From: Tenggerimyces flavus
Lineage (GTDB): Bacteria; Actinomycetota; Actinomycetes; Propionibacteriales; Actinopolymorphaceae
Reading direction: 5' to 3'
Assembly: GCF_016907715.1 (NCBI RefSeq)
Contig: NZ_JAFBCM010000001.1
Location: forward strand, 7,417,420-7,481,419
DNA length: 64,000 nt
Part shown: piece after piece, positions 48,899-58,715 of the stretch
Position numbering within the stretch: position 1 is the first letter of the stretch
How the letters are laid out: the number at the start of each line of letters is the position of its first letter
Made by a program: the position numbers and the translations under genes
The notes under the pieces: model-generated
What the model saw: only the letters and a program-made list of their open reading frames with translations
What the model was told of the DNA's origin: nothing
Database searches by the model: none

Positions 48899-49858
48899 AT
48901 GGCCGGCATGACGCACACCCGACGCCACCTGCTCCGCACCGCTTCCGTCGCCGGGACCGCAGGCCTGGCCCTCTCCCTCGCATCGCCGGCCTCGGCCGCC
49001 GGGAAGCGGCGCGGCCTTCCGACGTTCGTGTTCGTGACCGGCGCGAGCGGTACGGCCAGCGGAGATCCCGAGCTCACGATGCGCGGCTACCGCACGGTCG
49101 GCGTCGAGCTGCCGGGACACGGCCCGAGCGCCGGACAGTTCGACGCGGCGTACCAGGCACCACAGGATCTCGAGGCGCTCGCGGTCCGGTCGTCGCCGAT
49201 GGCCACCGTCACCTTGGACGACTTCGAGGCGGCCACGGTCGCTGTGATCCGGCGGGTGGCGCGCCTCGGTCCGGTGATCGTCGTCGGCAGCAGCATGGGC
49301 GGCGCGACGTTGAACCGCGTCGGCAACGCGGTCCCGCATCTGATCGACCACCTCGTGTACGACGCGGCGTTCTGCCCCTCGAAGCTGCCGACCGTCGTCG
49401 ACTGCCTCGCGGCGCCAGAGGGAGCGACGAGCAAGGGCGACGCACTGATCCAGGCGGCGGTGGGTGACCCGGCCGTGATCGGCGCGACGCGGATCAACTG
49501 GCGCCTCGGCGGCACGAAGTTCCTCGCCGAGGCCAAGGAGGCGCTCGCGGGCGACAGTACGGACGGGGAGTTCCTCGCGTTCCTCAACGCCTCCCAGCCG
49601 GACGAGTCCGTCGAGGTGCCGCTCGCGGACTGCGCGATCGACCCGGCGCGCTGGGGCCGGATCCCGCGAACGTACGTCCGGCACACGCTCGACCAGCTGA
49701 TCCCGCTCGCCCTGCAGACCCGGATGATCCGCGACGCCGACGCTCTGACCCGCCGCAGCCGCTTCACCGTGCACGACGTCGCCACCGCCCACTTGGCCTC
49801 GCCCGCGCGCTGGGCCGAGATCGTCGACCTCCTCGACACGATCGCCCGTCGCTTGTAG
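48899..49858 (+). CDS. Tat-exported alpha/beta hydrolase, 319 aa
   Basis: The N-terminus has a twin-arginine signal (HTRRHLLRTASVAGTAGLAL, then ASPASAA). The mature enzyme shows TFVFVTGASGTASGD, VGVELPGHGPS, the nucleophile elbow VVGSSMGGATL and a late His in VHDVATAHLASPARW. ATG 48899 or 48908 may be used. It is likely an extracytoplasmic esterase. It follows the sigma factor gene by 40 bp and may be part of its regulon. Confidence 0.82.
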   Translation: MAGMTHTRRHLLRTASVAGTAGLALSLASPASAAGKRRGLPTFVFVTGASGTASGDPELTMRGYRTVGVELPGHGPSAGQFDAAYQAPQDLEALAVRSSPMATVTLDDFEAATVAVIRRVARLGPVIVVGSSMGGATLNRVGNAVPHLIDHLVYDAAFCPSKLPTVVDCLAAPEGATSKGDALIQAAVGDPAVIGATRINWRLGGTKFLAEAKEALAGDSTDGEFLAFLNASQPDESVEVPLADCAIDPARWGRIPRTYVRHTLDQLIPLALQTRMIRDADALTRRSRFTVHDVATAHLASPARWAEIVDLLDTIARRL

Positions 49859-50017
49859 GTCGTGTCTGGCAAATAGCGCCCCGCGCCCGGCTGGGCGTGG
49901 TGCAGGAGGAACTCATATTGGTTATATGGGTGACGAGGTGCACCGCGTCCAGGCGGGATGTGGGGTGTCGCGCGCCAGGCGATCTTTACCAGACGCGGCC
50001 TGGGTAGCGTTCGGCAC

Positions 50018-50722
50018 ATGATGCTGCCGCTCACCGGGGAACGCACGCTGCCGGGGATCGGGCACGAGAACTACTGGTTCAGACGGCACGAGGTCGTCTA
50101 CCAGTACGTTGCCGAGCACTGGTTGGCGGGCGGCGCGCGCGTGCTCGACGCCGGCTGCGGCGAGGGATACGGCGCGGACCTGCTCCGGCGGGGTGGAACG
50201 CGGGTCACCGGGCTCGACTACGACGCGCTCACCGCGGCGCATGTGCGATCGGCGTACCCCGAGATCGCTGTCCTGCGGGGGAATCTGGTCCAGCTGCCGT
50301 TCGCGGACCGCACGTTCGACCTGCTCGTGTCCCTGCAGACGATCGAGCACCTGTGGGACCAGAATGCGTTCGTCTCCGAGGTCGCCCGTGTCGCGGCGGC
50401 GCAGGTGCTCGCGACCCCGAACCGCCTCACGTTCCCACCCGGGAACATCTGCCACACCCGCGAGCTCACCGCCGCCGAGTTCGCCGAGCTGCTGGGTCAG
50501 AACCTGTACGTCCGAGAGCTCCTCGGCGTCCACCACGGCACGCGCATCAAGGAGTGGGAACGGAAGAACGGCAGCCTCGTCGACGCCCAGCTCGCGAGCA
50601 CGCCCGAGGGCTGGGCACCAGAACTCAGCACGTTCGTCACCGGCCTCACCGTGCACGACTTCGAGATCGGCGAGGCGACCGACGACTGCCTCGACCTGAT
50701 CGCGGCGACTACGGCCGGATGA
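50018..50722 (+). CDS. Class I SAM-dependent methyltransferase, 234 aa
   Basis: LTGERTLPGIGHENYWFRRH leads into motif I VLDAGCGEGYGADLL (residues 46-60), then VTGLDYD, NLVQLPFADRTFDLLVSLQT and IEHLWDQ. Post-motif VLATPNRLTFPPGNICHTRE is typical for methyltransferases near cell-surface or natural product genes. ATG 50018 and 50021 are both possible. The stop overlaps the opposing gene by 14 bp. Substrate is unknown. Confidence 0.82.
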   Translation: MMLPLTGERTLPGIGHENYWFRRHEVVYQYVAEHWLAGGARVLDAGCGEGYGADLLRRGGTRVTGLDYDALTAAHVRSAYPEIAVLRGNLVQLPFADRTFDLLVSLQTIEHLWDQNAFVSEVARVAAAQVLATPNRLTFPPGNICHTRELTAAEFAELLGQNLYVRELLGVHHGTRIKEWERKNGSLVDAQLASTPEGWAPELSTFVTGLTVHDFEIGEATDDCLDLIAATTAG

Positions 50723-51215
50723 TCCGTTCGACGATCCGGCCGACGATCAGGTAGACGGCGGCCCCGATCCCCCAGTTCACCAAGACCTGCTTGATCCGGG
50801 TGTCCATCCGGAAGATGTCGTCGAACGGCCCGACCACGCGTTGGCCGATGTCGATGATGCTCGCGACGATCTGGTTCTGCTCGTTCGCCTTGAGCGCGAT
50901 CAGGATCGCGCCGAGCGCGAGCACCAGGGCGGCCAGGACGGCGACGGTGAACACCGCGGTCGCCAGGACCTCGCGCACCTTGGACACCGCGGCCTTCGCA
51001 CCACCCGCCGAAGACGAGTCCTTGCGCGGCTCCTCGCGCGGCCGCGGCCGGCGCGGCGGCAGCCCGGGCGGCGCGGCCGTGCGCGCGCCTTCGTCGACCT
51101 GCTCGTCCAACGTGGGCGGGGCTGCCGGCCGATCGGCGGCATGCGTGGCCGTCGTCGCCGGCCGTTCGAGTGTCTCGTCCGACAACGGAATCCTCACCTC
51201 GTCCGAGTTCGACAC
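50709..51215 (-). CDS. Membrane protein with disordered N-terminus, 168 aa
   Basis: The first 80 residues are charged and proline-rich (AAPPGLPPRRPRPREEPRKD) and so probably disordered and cytoplasmic. A helix VLATAVFTVAVLAALVLALG-AILIAL follows, then a second, weaker helix VLVNWGIGAAVYLIVGRIVE near the end. No family is recognised. This layout is common for small actinobacterial envelope proteins. Confidence 0.7.
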   Translation of the reverse strand: MSNSDEVRIPLSDETLERPATTATHAADRPAAPPTLDEQVDEGARTAAPPGLPPRRPRPREEPRKDSSSAGGAKAAVSKVREVLATAVFTVAVLAALVLALGAILIALKANEQNQIVASIIDIGQRVVGPFDDIFRMDTRIKQVLVNWGIGAAVYLIVGRIVERIIRP

Positions 51216-51264
51216 GGCTGACCTCTCCCCTCGACAGCGGGACCCCAGTGTGCCCCATACCCAC

Positions 51265-51987
51265 TCATTCCTGGACCGACCCCCGCTGAGCTCGCCGCGC
51301 CGCGTCCTGGGCGCCGCGCGCGAGCCCGTCCAGGTACGCGCGCCGCGCGGCCTCCGCCTGGTGCGTACGGACCCTGCTCTTCACCACCCGCGCCGGGATC
51401 CCCGCGGCGATCGCGTAGTCCGGCACCTCGCCGCGCACTACCGCGTGTGCCGCGACCACGACGCCGCGGCCGATCGTCGCGCCGCGGAGCACCACGGCCT
51501 TCGTTCCGATCCAGCAGTCCGGGCCGATGCGTACGGGCGTCTTCACGATGCCCTGGTCCTTGATCGGCGTCGCGAGGTCGCTGGTCACGTGGTCGAAGTC
51601 ACAGACGTACACGTCGTCCGCGACGAGCGAGGCCGCGCCGAACTCGATGTCCAGGTAGCAGTTGACCGTCACATTGCTACCCAGCACGGACTTCGGCCCG
51701 ATCCACAGCGTCCCCTCGTGCGCGTGCAGGCGGGTGCCGTCGCCGAGGTGGGACCAGCGGCCGAGCACGAGCTTGCCGTAGCCGGGACGGGCGTACGCCT
51801 CCACCCGTTTGCCAAGGAACACGAAGCCCTCACAGATCACCTGCGGGCGGCGCAGACGCAACAGGAGGAAGCGCCAGTAGCGCAACAGGTAATAAGGCGT
51901 ATAGGCACGATGCCGGAACACCCAACGCAGGCTGGCGAGCGTGAAGATGCGCGCCTGCCTGGGATCCCGCGGCCGTCCGAACGCCAT
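51265..51987 (-). CDS. Left-handed beta-helix (hexapeptide repeat) acyltransferase-like protein, 240 aa
   Basis: Hexapeptide turns are visible from residue 75 to 205 (LHAHEGTLWIGPKSVLGSNV; VRIGPDCWIGTKAVVLRGAT-IGRGVVVAAHAVV), ending VPDYAIAAGIPARVVKSRVR, the standard end of maltose/galactoside acetyltransferase-like enzymes. A basic helical N-terminus (FRHRAYTPYYLLRYWRFLLL) may hold it on the membrane. The substrate is probably a cell-surface sugar. Confidence 0.82.
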   Translation of the reverse strand: MAFGRPRDPRQARIFTLASLRWVFRHRAYTPYYLLRYWRFLLLRLRRPQVICEGFVFLGKRVEAYARPGYGKLVLGRWSHLGDGTRLHAHEGTLWIGPKSVLGSNVTVNCYLDIEFGAASLVADDVYVCDFDHVTSDLATPIKDQGIVKTPVRIGPDCWIGTKAVVLRGATIGRGVVVAAHAVVRGEVPDYAIAAGIPARVVKSRVRTHQAEAARRAYLDGLARGAQDAARRAQRGSVQE

Positions 51988-52016
51988 GCGCCCGGAGCTT
52001 ACTCGCGGGTAAACGA

Positions 52017-52046
52017 AAGGCCCGTGAGGCGTACCTCACGGGCCTT
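52017..52046 (-). terminator. Rho-independent-type terminator of cspA
   Basis: AAGGCCCGTGAGG-CGTA-CCTCACGGGCCTT is a perfect 13-bp stem with a 4-base loop, 17 bp downstream of the cspA stop. On the minus strand it is followed by TTTCGTTT. Confidence 0.88.
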
Positions 52047-52062
52047 GTCGTCTAGTGCTTAC

Positions 52063-52263
52063 TCAGACCTTGCGAACGTTCTCAGCCTGCGGGCCCTTGG
52101 GGCCCTGCACGACCTCGAACTCCACACGCTGATCCTCGTCCAGGGAACGGTATCCGTCGGACTGGATGGCGGAGTAGTGGACGAAGACGTCCTGCCCGCC
52201 ATCGACCGAGATGAAGCCGAAGCCCTTGTCAGCGTTGAACCACTTGACGGTTCCTTGCGCCAT
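52063..52263 (-). CDS. cspA: Cold-shock protein CspA family, 66 aa
   Basis: A complete single OB-fold cold-shock domain: [20 protein letters not shown] contains RNP1 (KGFGFIS), and VFVHYSAIQ is RNP2. It ends QAENVRKV. It binds RNA and single-stranded DNA as a chaperone. The 219-bp gap upstream is long enough for the structured leader usual for such genes, and a strong terminator follows. Confidence 0.95.
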   Translation of the reverse strand: MAQGTVKWFNADKGFGFISVDGGQDVFVHYSAIQSDGYRSLDEDQRVEFEVVQGPKGPQAENVRKV

Positions 52264-52482
52264 GTTCCTTTACTTCCCCTCGCGGAGACGATGGTCCAGC
52301 ACCCGTACCTCACGGATGCCGAGTCGCCACGGGGTACCAGTGGCACCGGAACCCCAAGCATTTCGAAAACCTGCGGCTGTGCGCGTCTTTGTCGAAACGA
52401 CGAACGACCGTCGAAGAAGTTACCACGGTCCTCGCCTCGGTAACAGGCCGCAGTTGGCCGAACTCGTTGGTTTAGCACGGTC

Positions 52483-53445
52483 CTAGCGGGGAAACCGTGG
52501 ACACGTTCCAGTCACCGACACGTTGTAGTAGAGCTCGTCGGGGACGAGGGGCCGGACGAACCGGTCCAGCGCCGACAGCCGCTGCCAACCGCGGTACGCG
52601 AACATCGCCCAGTTCCACCCAAGCCGCTCCGGATTGACCGCGTGTTCGAACGTCCGGACCGGCCAGCCGAACCAGGCCGCGGTGAGCTCCTCGGTGACCG
52701 TATGGACGCCGTCCGCCCCCGCCCGCCGAGCCATCCGGGCGAGCGTGTCCGGGTCGAACGTGTGCAGGTCGACGACCGCCTCGAGCGCGGCGGCGCGGGA
52801 CGACTCGTCCAGCTCCTCCTGGGGCCGGGCCCACTTGTCCCGGAACGGCCCCAGCTTCGCCGCCCGCGTCGCCAACCACCAGGTCGCGCGGGACAGCCGC
52901 CGCGCGACGAAGTCGCCGTACCTCGTCGGCTCTCCGCAGATCACGAACCGCCCGCCCGGTCGCAGCACCCGGAGCATCTCGCTGAACGCCTTCTCGACGT
53001 CGGGGATGTGGTGGATGACCGCGTGCCCGATAACGAGGTCGAACGAGTCGTCGTCATACGGCAGCCGCTCGGCGTCGGCGACGCGACCCTCGACCGTGAA
53101 GCCGAGGTTGTCGGCGTTGCGCTTGGTCGCTTCGACCATGCCTGGCGAGAGATCGGTGACGTAGGTCTTGTCCAGGACGCCGGCCAGCTTGAGGTTGAGC
53201 GTGAAGAAGCCCGTACCGCAGCCGATCTCGAGCGACTCCCCGTACGGCCAGTCCTGCTCGCCGGCGACGGCGACGAATCTGTCGCGTGCGTAGGAGATGC
53301 AGCGTTCGTCGTACGAGATCGACCACTTGTCGTCGTACGTCTGTGCTTCCCAGTCGTGGTAGAGCACCTGCGCGAGCTTGGTGTCGTGCCAGGCCGCCTC
53401 GACCTCTGCTTCGGACGCGACGGGGTGCGGGCGCGGGTCGTTCAT
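52483..53445 (-). CDS. Class I SAM-dependent methyltransferase, 320 aa
   Basis: Motif I is SLEIGCGTGFFTLNLKLAG (near residue 70), then YVTDLSPGMVEATKRNADNL, VADAERLPYDDDSFDLVIGH and RVLRPGGRFVICGEPTRYGD. The pre-motif WEAQTYDDKWSISYDERCIS belongs to a class seen with lipid or quinone methylation. It begins one base after the enoyl-CoA hydratase stop, so both are co-transcribed. Substrate is unknown. Confidence 0.85.
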   Translation of the reverse strand: MNDPRPHPVASEAEVEAAWHDTKLAQVLYHDWEAQTYDDKWSISYDERCISYARDRFVAVAGEQDWPYGESLEIGCGTGFFTLNLKLAGVLDKTYVTDLSPGMVEATKRNADNLGFTVEGRVADAERLPYDDDSFDLVIGHAVIHHIPDVEKAFSEMLRVLRPGGRFVICGEPTRYGDFVARRLSRATWWLATRAAKLGPFRDKWARPQEELDESSRAAALEAVVDLHTFDPDTLARMARRAGADGVHTVTEELTAAWFGWPVRTFEHAVNPERLGWNWAMFAYRGWQRLSALDRFVRPLVPDELYYNVSVTGTCPRFPR

Positions 53446-53446
53446 G

Positions 53447-54226
53447 TCAGCGCCCCTCGAACTCGGGTCGGGCTTTGGCGACGAACGCTTCCATGCCGAT
53501 CGTCCGGTCCTCGGTGGCGAACAGCTCGGCGAACAGTTGGCGCTCGATCTCCAAGCCGGTATGCAGATCGACGTCGAGTCCGGTGTCGATCGCGGCTTTC
53601 GCGGCCCTCAGCGCCTGAGCGGGACCGCCGACGAACTGGCGTGCCCACGTCAGCGCGGCCTCGTAGACCTTGTCGTCGTCGACCACCTCGTCGACGAGCC
53701 CGATGCGCAGTGCTTCCTGGGCGTCGACCATGCGACCGGTGAAGACGAGGTCCTTCGTCTTGGCGGGCCCGATCAGGCGCGCGAGCCGCTGGGTGCCGCC
53801 GGCGCCGGGGATCACGCCGAGCTTGATCTCGGGCTGGCCGAGCTTGGTGCTGGCGCCGATGATCCGCCGGTCCGCGGCGAGCGCGATCTCGCAGCCGCCG
53901 CCGAGCGCGTACCCGGTGATCGCGGCGACGACCGGCTTCGGGACCTTCGCGAGCAGTTCCACGGCGTCGGTCAGGAAGTGCGAGTGCACGATCATCCGAG
54001 CGTGGCTGAGCGTCGCCATCTCCTTGATGTCCGCGCCGGCGGCGAAGACCTTCTCGCCGCCGTACAGGATCACCGCCGCGACGTCGTCCCGCTGCGGCAG
54101 CTCGAGCGCGACGTCGCGCAGCTGGTCCTGGATCGCGCGGTTCAACGCGTTCATCGGCGGCCGGTCCAACCGGACCGTCCCGATGCCGTCGGCGACCTCC
54201 AGCCGTACGAACTGTTCCGTCCCCAC
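53447..54226 (-). CDS. Enoyl-CoA hydratase/isomerase (crotonase) family, 259 aa
   Basis: GTG 54226 is chosen for the strong ribosome site AAGGAGG seven bases upstream. The crotonase oxyanion hole is in FAAGADIKEMATLSHAR and ITGYALGGGCEIALAADRRI. Both catalytic glutamates are in PEIKLGVIPGAGGTQRLARL-type context. It hydrates enoyl-CoA esters in fatty acid or amino acid breakdown; etfBA elsewhere in the window fits the same metabolism. Confidence 0.92.
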   Translation of the reverse strand: MGTEQFVRLEVADGIGTVRLDRPPMNALNRAIQDQLRDVALELPQRDDVAAVILYGGEKVFAAGADIKEMATLSHARMIVHSHFLTDAVELLAKVPKPVVAAITGYALGGGCEIALAADRRIIGASTKLGQPEIKLGVIPGAGGTQRLARLIGPAKTKDLVFTGRMVDAQEALRIGLVDEVVDDDKVYEAALTWARQFVGGPAQALRAAKAAIDTGLDVDLHTGLEIERQLFAELFATEDRTIGMEAFVAKARPEFEGR

Positions 54227-54291
54227 CGTGACCCTCCTTGCCCTGCGACCGGCTGCGGCGAGCGTAGCTGGCAAGGCAAGAAGCGCCTAAA

Positions 54292-55199
54292 TCAACTGTG
54301 TCCGTAGGCGCGGAGCGTGCGCTCGGCGTCGAGGGTCCAGACGCCCCGCCAGGCGAGGACGGAGGCCGGGCCGGGCGGCTCCCAGGTCACCGGCCAGCCA
54401 CCGTCGTCCTGCCGCTGGCTCGCGAGCGCGTCGAGGTGCGCCTCGAGCTGCTTGTCCTCGAAGAACACCCGGGCCGGGCTGTCCGGCGCCGGGGCGAAGT
54501 GGAGCGGCGTCAGGCCGTACCCCTCGTCCGGCATCGCCTGGAACCAAGGGAGCTTCGGCAGCTGCTCGCCGAGCGTGCGATACGCCGGCTCGGCCCAGGC
54601 GCGGTCGGGCTCGGTCTCGAGGAACCGCGCCACGCACCGAGCGTTGTGGGCGTCGTACGGCTCCGTGTGAGCGGAGCGAGACGGAGACGCGTCGACCTTG
54701 CCGGCGACGGCCTGCCGGCAGAACGAGGCCGCCTGGTCCAGCCACGGATGCTCGACGCCCAGCGCGCGGGCGACGCCCACGAGGCGGGCGGTGGGGTTGA
54801 GCTCGGGCTGGTACGGGCGGTCGTTCCAGTGGTCGGCCCGAGGGTGATCGAGGATCGACGGCAGCACGATCGGCACTCCCCCGTTCTCGGCCACCGAGGC
54901 CAGGAACGGCAGCGTGCGCTCGACGGACTCCGCCGCGCCCGCCCGCACCTCCGGCGAGCCCGCCGCGGCGAGCTCGTCGAGGACGCCGAACGCGAAGTCC
55001 GCGCCCAGCGGCTGGCTCTCCGGCGCCAGCACGTCGGCCTCCAGCCCGTGACCGAAGCCGCCGTCGGCGTTGCGGTACGCCTCCAGCGCCGCGATCGCCG
55101 CCAGGCCGGGGCCTGGTCACCGTCCAGGTGGAACTCGGCTAGCCGGACCTCGAGCGCCCGGGCATGCTGGCGGAGGAACGTGCGTACGTCGTTCGTCAT
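54292..55199 (-). pseudogene. Alpha/alpha-toroid (prenyltransferase/squalene-oxidase-repeat-like) protein with one frameshift
   Basis: ATG 55199 opens MTNDVRTFLRQHARALEVRL, AEFHLDGDQAP. The frame then moves at about 55107, beside CCGGGG, to GLAAIAALEAYRNADGGFGH-GLEADVLAPESQPLGADFAF, and continues to the stop at 54292. The D-G-G-F/W-G repeats (NADGGFGHGLE; QRQDDGGWPVTWEPPG) are of the toroid kind. The total of 908 bp is one base short of 303 codons, exactly as expected for a single deletion. A sequence error is as likely as a true mutation. Confidence 0.75.
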
Positions 55200-55259
55200 G
55201 CCGCGACCGTAGCCGTCGGGACCGACATCGTTCTTGAACAGAACGGCCTTCCGGAACCG

Positions 55260-55310
55260 GGCAATCGGTTGCCAGAAACCGCGTTCCGACATATCGTTGC
55301 TAGAGGCAAC
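55260..55310. promoter_or_regulatory. Paired TTGCC/GGCAA inverted repeats before the MFS gene
   Basis: Two inverted repeats share one motif: GGCAA-TCGG-TTGCC (55260-55273) and GTTGC-TAGAG-GCAAC (55296-55310). The second ends two bases before the ATG at 55313 and contains the ribosome-site-like AGAGG. Two spaced sites for one dimeric repressor is the simplest reading. No regulator gene is adjacent. Confidence 0.5.
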
Positions 55311-55312
55311 TA

Positions 55313-56965
55313 ATGTCTTCTCGGAAGGCGGTCGCGACCTCCATGGCACGGGCGACGGACCCAGGGTCAGAACTCCCAGAACCAACCGGCACGGACACCT
55401 CGCCCCCGCCGCTCTCGCACCGCCGGATCCTCGAGATCGTCTGGGCACTCGTGCTGTGCCTGTTCGTCTCGTCCCTGTCCGCGACCGTCGTCGGTACGGC
55501 GCTCCCGACGATCGTCGGCGACCTCGGCGGCCAGGACCAGCTTGCCTGGGTCGCGAGCGCCACCCTCCTGACCACGACGGTCTCGACACCGCTGTGGGGC
55601 AAGCTCTCCGACCTGTTCGGCCGCAAGAAGCTGCTGTTCTACGCGATCGGCGTCTTCGTCGTGACGTCCGCGCTCGCCGGCCTCGCCCAGTCGATGGGCC
55701 AGCTGATCGGCGCCCGCGCGCTACAGGGCATCGGCGCCGGCGGCATCGTCGCACTGTCGCAGGCGATCATGGCCGACATCGTGAGCCCGCGGGAGCGGGG
55801 CCGCTACACCGGCTACCTCGGCGCCTCGTTCGGCGTCGCCACGGTCGCAGGCCCGCTGATCGGCGGCTTCCTCGTCGACGGGCCGGGCTGGCGCTGGTGC
55901 TTCTACGTGGGCATCCCGATCGCGGCGATCGCGGCCGTCGTTCTGCACCGCACACTCAAGGTGCCGGCGGTGCACGTGGCCGCGAAGATCGACTGGCTCG
56001 GCGCGACGTTGATCACCACCTCGGCGACCTCGCTGCTGCTGATGCTGTCGCTCGCCGGGATCGAGTTCGACTGGGCTTCGGGCTGGACGGTGGCGCTGAG
56101 CCTGCTCAGCGTGGCCAGCCTGATCGGGGCCGTGTTCGTCGAGCGCCGGGCCGCCGAACCGATCCTGCCGCCGCGGCTGTTCCAGGTGCCGACGTTCCGC
56201 CTCGCGGGGATCATCGCCTCGTTCCTGGTCGGCGTCGCGATGTTCGGCGCGATGATCTACCTGCCGCAGTACCTGCAGGTCGTCCGCGGCCAGAGCCCGA
56301 CGATGTCCGGGCTGCTCACGTTGCCGCTCGTGGTCGGGATGCTGGTGGTGTCGTTCCTGACCGGCCGCGCGGTGACGAAGTGGGGCCGGTGGAAGGTGTT
56401 CCCGCTGATCGGGCTGCCGCTGATGGCCCTCGGTGCGCTGCTGCTGTCGCGGCTGCACTCCGAGACCAGCATGGTGTACGCGTCGGTCGCGATGGTCGTG
56501 TTCGGCGCGGGGCTGGGCTTCACGATGCAGACGCTGATCCTCGCGGTGCAGAACACCGTCGAGCGGCGCGACCTCGGCATCGCGACGTCCTCGGCGACGT
56601 TCTTCCGTTCGATGGGCGGCGCTGTCGGCGTGGCCGTTTTCGGCGCGATCCTGAGCTCGCGGCTCTCCTCGGAGATCCCGCGGCTGCTGGCCGAGCGCGG
56701 CATCCGCCCGCCTGCCGGATCCCTGTCGGACCAGCTGGGAACGCCGGACGAGATCGGGTTACTGCCCGAGGCGATCCGGTCGGTCGTACGTGATGGGTTC
56801 TCGATGGGGCTCGACTCGATCTACCTGGTCATCGTTCCGCTGGCTCTGATCGCGTTCGTCGCGGTGCTGGGGATTCGGGAAATCCCCTTGCGCAGCAGCC
56901 AATCGGACGCCGTCGTCGAGTCGGAGGCCGAAGCGATCGAGGCCGTGGGACGCGCGGGCGTCTGA
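55313..56965 (+). CDS. EmrB/QacA-type MFS drug exporter (DHA2), 550 aa
   Basis: The usual 14-helix layout: [20 protein letters not shown] (helix 1, motif D1), [20 protein letters not shown] (motif A), [20 protein letters not shown] (motif B) and [20 protein letters not shown] (motif C). The length is typical for the family. Cytoplasmic ends are disordered. It is intact, unlike the other EmrB-type gene at 43.2-44.7 kb. Expression is probably controlled through the repeats upstream. Confidence 0.92.
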   Translation: MSSRKAVATSMARATDPGSELPEPTGTDTSPPPLSHRRILEIVWALVLCLFVSSLSATVVGTALPTIVGDLGGQDQLAWVASATLLTTTVSTPLWGKLSDLFGRKKLLFYAIGVFVVTSALAGLAQSMGQLIGARALQGIGAGGIVALSQAIMADIVSPRERGRYTGYLGASFGVATVAGPLIGGFLVDGPGWRWCFYVGIPIAAIAAVVLHRTLKVPAVHVAAKIDWLGATLITTSATSLLLMLSLAGIEFDWASGWTVALSLLSVASLIGAVFVERRAAEPILPPRLFQVPTFRLAGIIASFLVGVAMFGAMIYLPQYLQVVRGQSPTMSGLLTLPLVVGMLVVSFLTGRAVTKWGRWKVFPLIGLPLMALGALLLSRLHSETSMVYASVAMVVFGAGLGFTMQTLILAVQNTVERRDLGIATSSATFFRSMGGAVGVAVFGAILSSRLSSEIPRLLAERGIRPPAGSLSDQLGTPDEIGLLPEAIRSVVRDGFSMGLDSIYLVIVPLALIAFVAVLGIREIPLRSSQSDAVVESEAEAIEAVGRAGV

Positions 56966-57005
56966 GGCTTTCGCGTTGGCCTCGATGCTGCCAGGATCAG
57001 GAGGC

Positions 57006-58091
57006 ATGGCGAACGAGGTACGCGCTGTCGTTTCGCGCGCGAAGGGTGAACCGGTCAGTCTCGAGACCATCCTGGTGCCCGATCCAGGGCCCGGCGAGGC
57101 GCTGGTCCGCGTCCAGGCGTGCGGCGTGTGCCACACCGACCTGCACTACAAGCTGGGCGGGATCGGCGACGACTACCCGTACCTGCTCGGGCACGAGGCC
57201 GCGGGTGTCGTGGAGTCGGTGGGACCGGATGTCACCGACGTTGCGCCGGGCGACTTCGTCATCCTCAACTGGCGTGCCGTCTGCGGGCAGTGCCGAGCGT
57301 GCCTCCGCGGCAAGCCCTGGTACTGCTTCTCGACGCACAACGCGACGCAGAAGATGACGCTGACCGACGGCACCGAACTGTCGCCGGCGTTGGGGATCGG
57401 CGCGTTCGCCGAGAAGACGCTGGTCGCGGCCGGGCAATGTACGAAGGTGGACCCGTCGACACCCGCCGCGGTGGCTGGGTTGTTGGGCTGCGGGATCATG
57501 GCCGGGATCGGCGCCGCGTTGAACACCGGCTCGGTGGGCCGCGGCGACTCGGTGGCGGTCTTCGGCTGCGGGGGCGTGGGGAACGCGGCGATCGCGGGTG
57601 CTCGGCTCGGCGGCGCGACCACGGTGATCGGGGTCGATCTGGACGACCGCAAGCTGGAGTGGGCTCGGTCGTTCGGGGCGACGCACACGATCAACGGCTC
57701 GTCGGAGGACGCGGTCGCCCGGATCCAGGAGCTGACCGGCGGCTTCGGCGTCGACGTGGCGATCGAGGCGATCGGGTTGCCGGAGACGTACCGGCAGGCC
57801 TTCTATGCACGCGACCTGGCCGGAACCGTCGTGCTGGTGGGCGTTCCGACGCCGGAGATGAAGCTCGAGCTGCCGTTGCTGGACGTGTTCGGGCGCGGTG
57901 GGTCGCTGAAGTCGTCGTGGTACGGCGACTGCCTGCCGTCGCGCGATTTCCCCATGCTCGTTGACCTTTTCCACCAGGGCCGACTGCCGCTGGACGCGTT
58001 CGTGTCGGAGGAGATCGGGATCGGCGACGTGGAGGCCGCGTTCACGAAAATGCACGAGGGCAAGGTGCTGCGTTCCGTGGTGGTCCTGTGA
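57006..58091 (+). CDS. mscR: S-(hydroxymethyl)mycothiol dehydrogenase / nitrosomycothiol reductase, 361 aa
   Basis: ATG 57006 follows AGGAGGC. Zinc-dependent alcohol dehydrogenase: catalytic Cys39 (CGVCHTD), His63-Glu64 (GHEAAG), and structural zinc cysteines 93, 96, 99 and 107. The NAD motif is [20 protein letters not shown], and the C-terminal [20 protein letters not shown] is characteristic of the mycothiol-dependent formaldehyde dehydrogenase. It oxidises the formaldehyde-mycothiol adduct. It overlaps by 4 bp an MBL-fold gene, the same pairing known from mycobacteria. Confidence 0.92.
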   Translation: MANEVRAVVSRAKGEPVSLETILVPDPGPGEALVRVQACGVCHTDLHYKLGGIGDDYPYLLGHEAAGVVESVGPDVTDVAPGDFVILNWRAVCGQCRACLRGKPWYCFSTHNATQKMTLTDGTELSPALGIGAFAEKTLVAAGQCTKVDPSTPAAVAGLLGCGIMAGIGAALNTGSVGRGDSVAVFGCGGVGNAAIAGARLGGATTVIGVDLDDRKLEWARSFGATHTINGSSEDAVARIQELTGGFGVDVAIEAIGLPETYRQAFYARDLAGTVVLVGVPTPEMKLELPLLDVFGRGGSLKSSWYGDCLPSRDFPMLVDLFHQGRLPLDAFVSEEIGIGDVEAAFTKMHEGKVLRSVVVL

Positions 58092-58711
58092 GCATCGAAC
58101 GGGTCGTGACGTCGGGAACGTTCTCGTTGGACGGCGGGACGTGGGACGTCGACAACAACGTCTGGCTGGTGGGTGACGCGCACGAGGTGCTGGTGATCGA
58201 CGCGGCGCACTCCGCTGCGCCAATCGTTGCTGCGATCGGGTCCCGTTCGGTACGGGCGATCGTCTGCACCCACGGGCACAACGACCACATCAGCGCCGCC
58301 CGCGCGCTGGCCGCCACGGTGCACGCCCCGGTGTGGTTGCACCCATCCGACCGGATGCTGTGGGACGAGGTCTATCCGTCCGAGGCGCCGGACGGGGAGC
58401 TGTCGGACGGCCAGATCTTCGAAGTGGGCGGCATCGAGCTCCGGGCGTTGCACTCTCCCGGCCACAGCCCCGGGAGCACCACCCTGCACGCCCCCTCGTT
58501 GTCTGCAGCCTTCCCGGGCGACACCCTGTTCCCCGGCGGGCCGGGGGCGACCGGCCGGTCGTTCTCCAGCTTCGACACCATCATCGCCTCGATCCGCGAC
58601 GTCCTCTTCACCCTGCCACCCGACACGGTGATCCACCCCGGCCACGGCGACACCACCACCGTGGCCAAGGAGTCTCCGTCGTTGGACGACTGGATCGCCC
58701 GCGGCTCCTAG
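58088..58711 (+). CDS. MBL-fold metallo-hydrolase, partner of mscR, 207 aa
   Basis: GTG 58088 overlaps the mscR stop (GTGA). The metal motif is THGHNDH (residues 61-67), then [14 protein letters not shown] (third His) and [10 protein letters not shown] (bridging Asp), with HPGHGDTTT near the end. This is the glyoxalase II-like arrangement. Because it is coupled to mscR, hydrolysis of S-formylmycothiol is the likely reaction, which is inferred from context. Confidence 0.88.
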   Translation: MSIERVVTSGTFSLDGGTWDVDNNVWLVGDAHEVLVIDAAHSAAPIVAAIGSRSVRAIVCTHGHNDHISAARALAATVHAPVWLHPSDRMLWDEVYPSEAPDGELSDGQIFEVGGIELRALHSPGHSPGSTTLHAPSLSAAFPGDTLFPGGPGATGRSFSSFDTIIASIRDVLFTLPPDTVIHPGHGDTTTVAKESPSLDDWIARGS

Positions 58712-58715
58712 GACC

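Noticed and set aside
49926-50021. 31-codon frame overlapping the methyltransferase start (ATGA)
   Set aside because: It could be a leader peptide, but length and composition give no support beyond the overlap.
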